Assembly (NCBI GenBank): GCA_020057765.1 | Contig: JAGVFE010000085.1 | Coordinates: 1 to 6,324 of the forward strand | DNA: 6,324 nt | Source: Candidatus Woesebacteria bacterium | GTDB lineage: Bacteria > Patescibacteriota > Microgenomatia > UBA10105 > UBA927 | Direction of reading: 5' to 3' | Shown here: positions 5,294 to 6,324 of the stretch, piece by piece | How the letters are laid out: every line of letters begins with the position of its first letter | How positions within the stretch are numbered: the first letter of the stretch is position 1 | Translations under genes and position numbers: made by a program | The notes under the pieces: generated by a model | What the model was told of the DNA's origin: nothing | Database searches by the model: none | Seen by the model: only the letters and a program-made list of their open reading frames with translations

Positions 5294-6324
5294 ATGAGAA
5301 TGAAGCCCTCCATGGGTTCAGTGGTTGCCCCGACGGACGATTCCCATTGGGGTCAGGTTTTGATTTTACCGACTGCCTACGGCGTGGTTGAAGTTTCCGA
5401 TGAGGAGGGTCGGGCGCGGGACATTGGGTTGAAGCTTTTAAGCGCACTTTCGGAGCGATTAAGCAATCCGGTGCTTAGCCTCTCCGGCGTTGAAGCAATA
5501 GCAAGAGAAGCAGCACACCAAGCAGTGGTGAGTCTTCTCCTGCTGGTTCCGGTTGGGATGACGACATATTTAGTGCTTGCGGGTGAGGGAGCTGTTTACA
5601 TCAAGCGCGGCGATCGGCTGGCTAAATTATTAAGTGCCGCCGGATCCCTCTCGGGCCAACTACAACCGGCAGATACACTGCTTTTGGTGACAAAACGGTT
5701 TGAAACAGCCGTTGGTGATGACCAGTTGAGTGCCGCATTTGATCACCTGGATCCTTCTGCCATTGCCGAAAAGCTCACGGTGCGCCTGGCAGAAGAAGCA
5801 GAGGCAGTCGGGGCCGCCGGTCTTGTCTTTTGCGTTGATCACGTCGTGGCAACAGAAGAGGAGGAAATACCCGATCCGGTTGAGCCGGAAGCCCCGATTG
5901 CTGCCCCACTTCGTTTTCGGGAACGGCTGAACCCGCGTCGCATGAGGCGTGTCATTGGTCAACGCTTTCCGCGCGTTCGGTATATCTGGCACCGGGGACG
6001 CGAGCGATTTGCCGGGAAAAACGGCGTGCTTTTGGCGGTGGTGATTGTTTCGGGCATTTTATTTTTTGGCAGCGTTGTACTGGGAATTCGCAAACAGCTT
6101 TCTGTGGGGAGAGATACCCATGTGGCAGGTTCACTTTTGGAGGCGCAATATTCCTATGACGAAGGAGTGGCCTTGTTGGATCTGAATCCCGTCAAGGGAA
6201 GAGAACGACTGTCGGAAGCAAAAGTCATCCTTGATGCGTTGGCCGCCACGGTGTCTGCCAAAACCAAAACCGGTCGGCAGATTGCAACACTTTCCAAAGA
6301 AGTCAGCGACCGCTTGATGATAGC
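5294..6324 (+). CDS. Single-pass membrane protein with degenerate PP2C-like N-terminal domain, 3'-truncated
   Basis: The frame opens at ATG 5294 and has no stop up to the right edge (343 full codons visible). ATGs at 5300 and 5312 are alternative starts. Residues about 15-183 resemble a PPM/PP2C (SpoIIE-like) phosphatase fold: GVVEVSDEEGRARDIGLKLL (30-49) sits where the ADGMGG motif and following helix occur, GEGAVYIKRGDRLAKLL (97-113) where GDSRAYLLRDG occurs, and LQPADTLLLVTKRF (123-136) where LxPGDxLLLCSDGL occurs. The key metal-binding Asp residues in the last two motifs are replaced (Glu and Lys), so catalysis is doubtful. An acidic/proline-rich linker (188-203) and an Arg-rich stretch (208-239) lead to one transmembrane helix (about 243-265, NGVLLAVVIVSGILFFG). 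The start of a helical extracytoplasmic region follows (about 270-343, EGVALLDLNPVKGRERLSEA). The remainder is outside the window. The coding call is strong; the domain call is a moderate inference from motif spacing. Confidence 0.8.
   Translation, partial: MRMKPSMGSVVAPTDDSHWGQVLILPTAYGVVEVSDEEGRARDIGLKLLSALSERLSNPVLSLSGVEAIAREAAHQAVVSLLLLVPVGMTTYLVLAGEGAVYIKRGDRLAKLLSAAGSLSGQLQPADTLLLVTKRFETAVGDDQLSAAFDHLDPSAIAEKLTVRLAEEAEAVGAAGLVFCVDHVVATEEEEIPDPVEPEAPIAAPLRFRERLNPRRMRRVIGQRFPRVRYIWHRGRERFAGKNGVLLAVVIVSGILFFGSVVLGIRKQLSVGRDTHVAGSLLEAQYSYDEGVALLDLNPVKGRERLSEAKVILDALAATVSAKTKTGRQIATLSKEVSDRLMI

Overview
The window reads as a compact bacterial chromosome segment with every recognisable gene on the + strand and almost no intergenic space: gaps are about 8-27 bases, and one gene pair overlaps. 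The gene content suggests a member of the Candidate Phyla Radiation (Patescibacteria). Evidence for this is a short housekeeping sigma factor, a secreted SpoIID-type protein fused to a coiled coil in an organism showing no sporulation genes, a bacterial-PH membrane protein followed by a tiny two-helix membrane protein, and a membrane protein with a degenerate PP2C-like domain. TGA, TAA and TAG all end genes, so the UGA=Gly code of Gracilibacteria/Absconditabacteria is unlikely. The phylum call is inference; no rRNA or ribosomal-protein gene is present to settle it.

Layout. Positions 1-1553 hold dnaG (primase), cut by the left edge and lacking its zinc-ribbon domain. Positions 1581-2669 hold rpoD/sigA, the principal sigma factor. 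This dnaG-rpoD pair is the core of the classical macromolecular synthesis operon. Positions 2690-4417 encode a secreted coiled-coil plus SpoIID/LytB-domain protein, a probable peptidoglycan glycan-strand lyase. Positions 4431-5057 encode a membrane protein with a bacterial PH domain, and 5054-5275 a 73-residue two-helix membrane protein overlapping it by ATGA. Positions 5294-6324 hold the start of a larger single-pass membrane protein that runs off the right edge. Its N-terminal domain resembles a PPM/PP2C phosphatase that has lost the usual metal-binding residues.

How the genes fit together. The first two genes are replication/transcription housekeeping; the remaining four are envelope proteins. 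A -10-like hexamer lies just before each gene that is not translationally coupled: TACAAT before rpoD, TATCAT before the SpoIID gene, TATACT before the PH gene and TATAAT before the last gene. For three of them the predicted transcription start is within about 0-4 bases of the start codon. Together with the absence of Shine-Dalgarno sequences, this suggests leaderless or near-leaderless transcripts. The sigma factor encoded here keeps the region 3.0 residues that read an extended -10 element, which fits the TGn motif before rpoD and the SpoIID gene.

Two perfect 18-bp palindromes lie in the SpoIID gene. One spans its start codons and predicted transcription start, the other the linker between its two domains. 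No rRNA, tRNA, mobile element, CRISPR array or convincing rho-independent terminator was seen, and no stretch over 300 bases lacks a gene. I see interesting local features but no clear evidence of a wholly new system.
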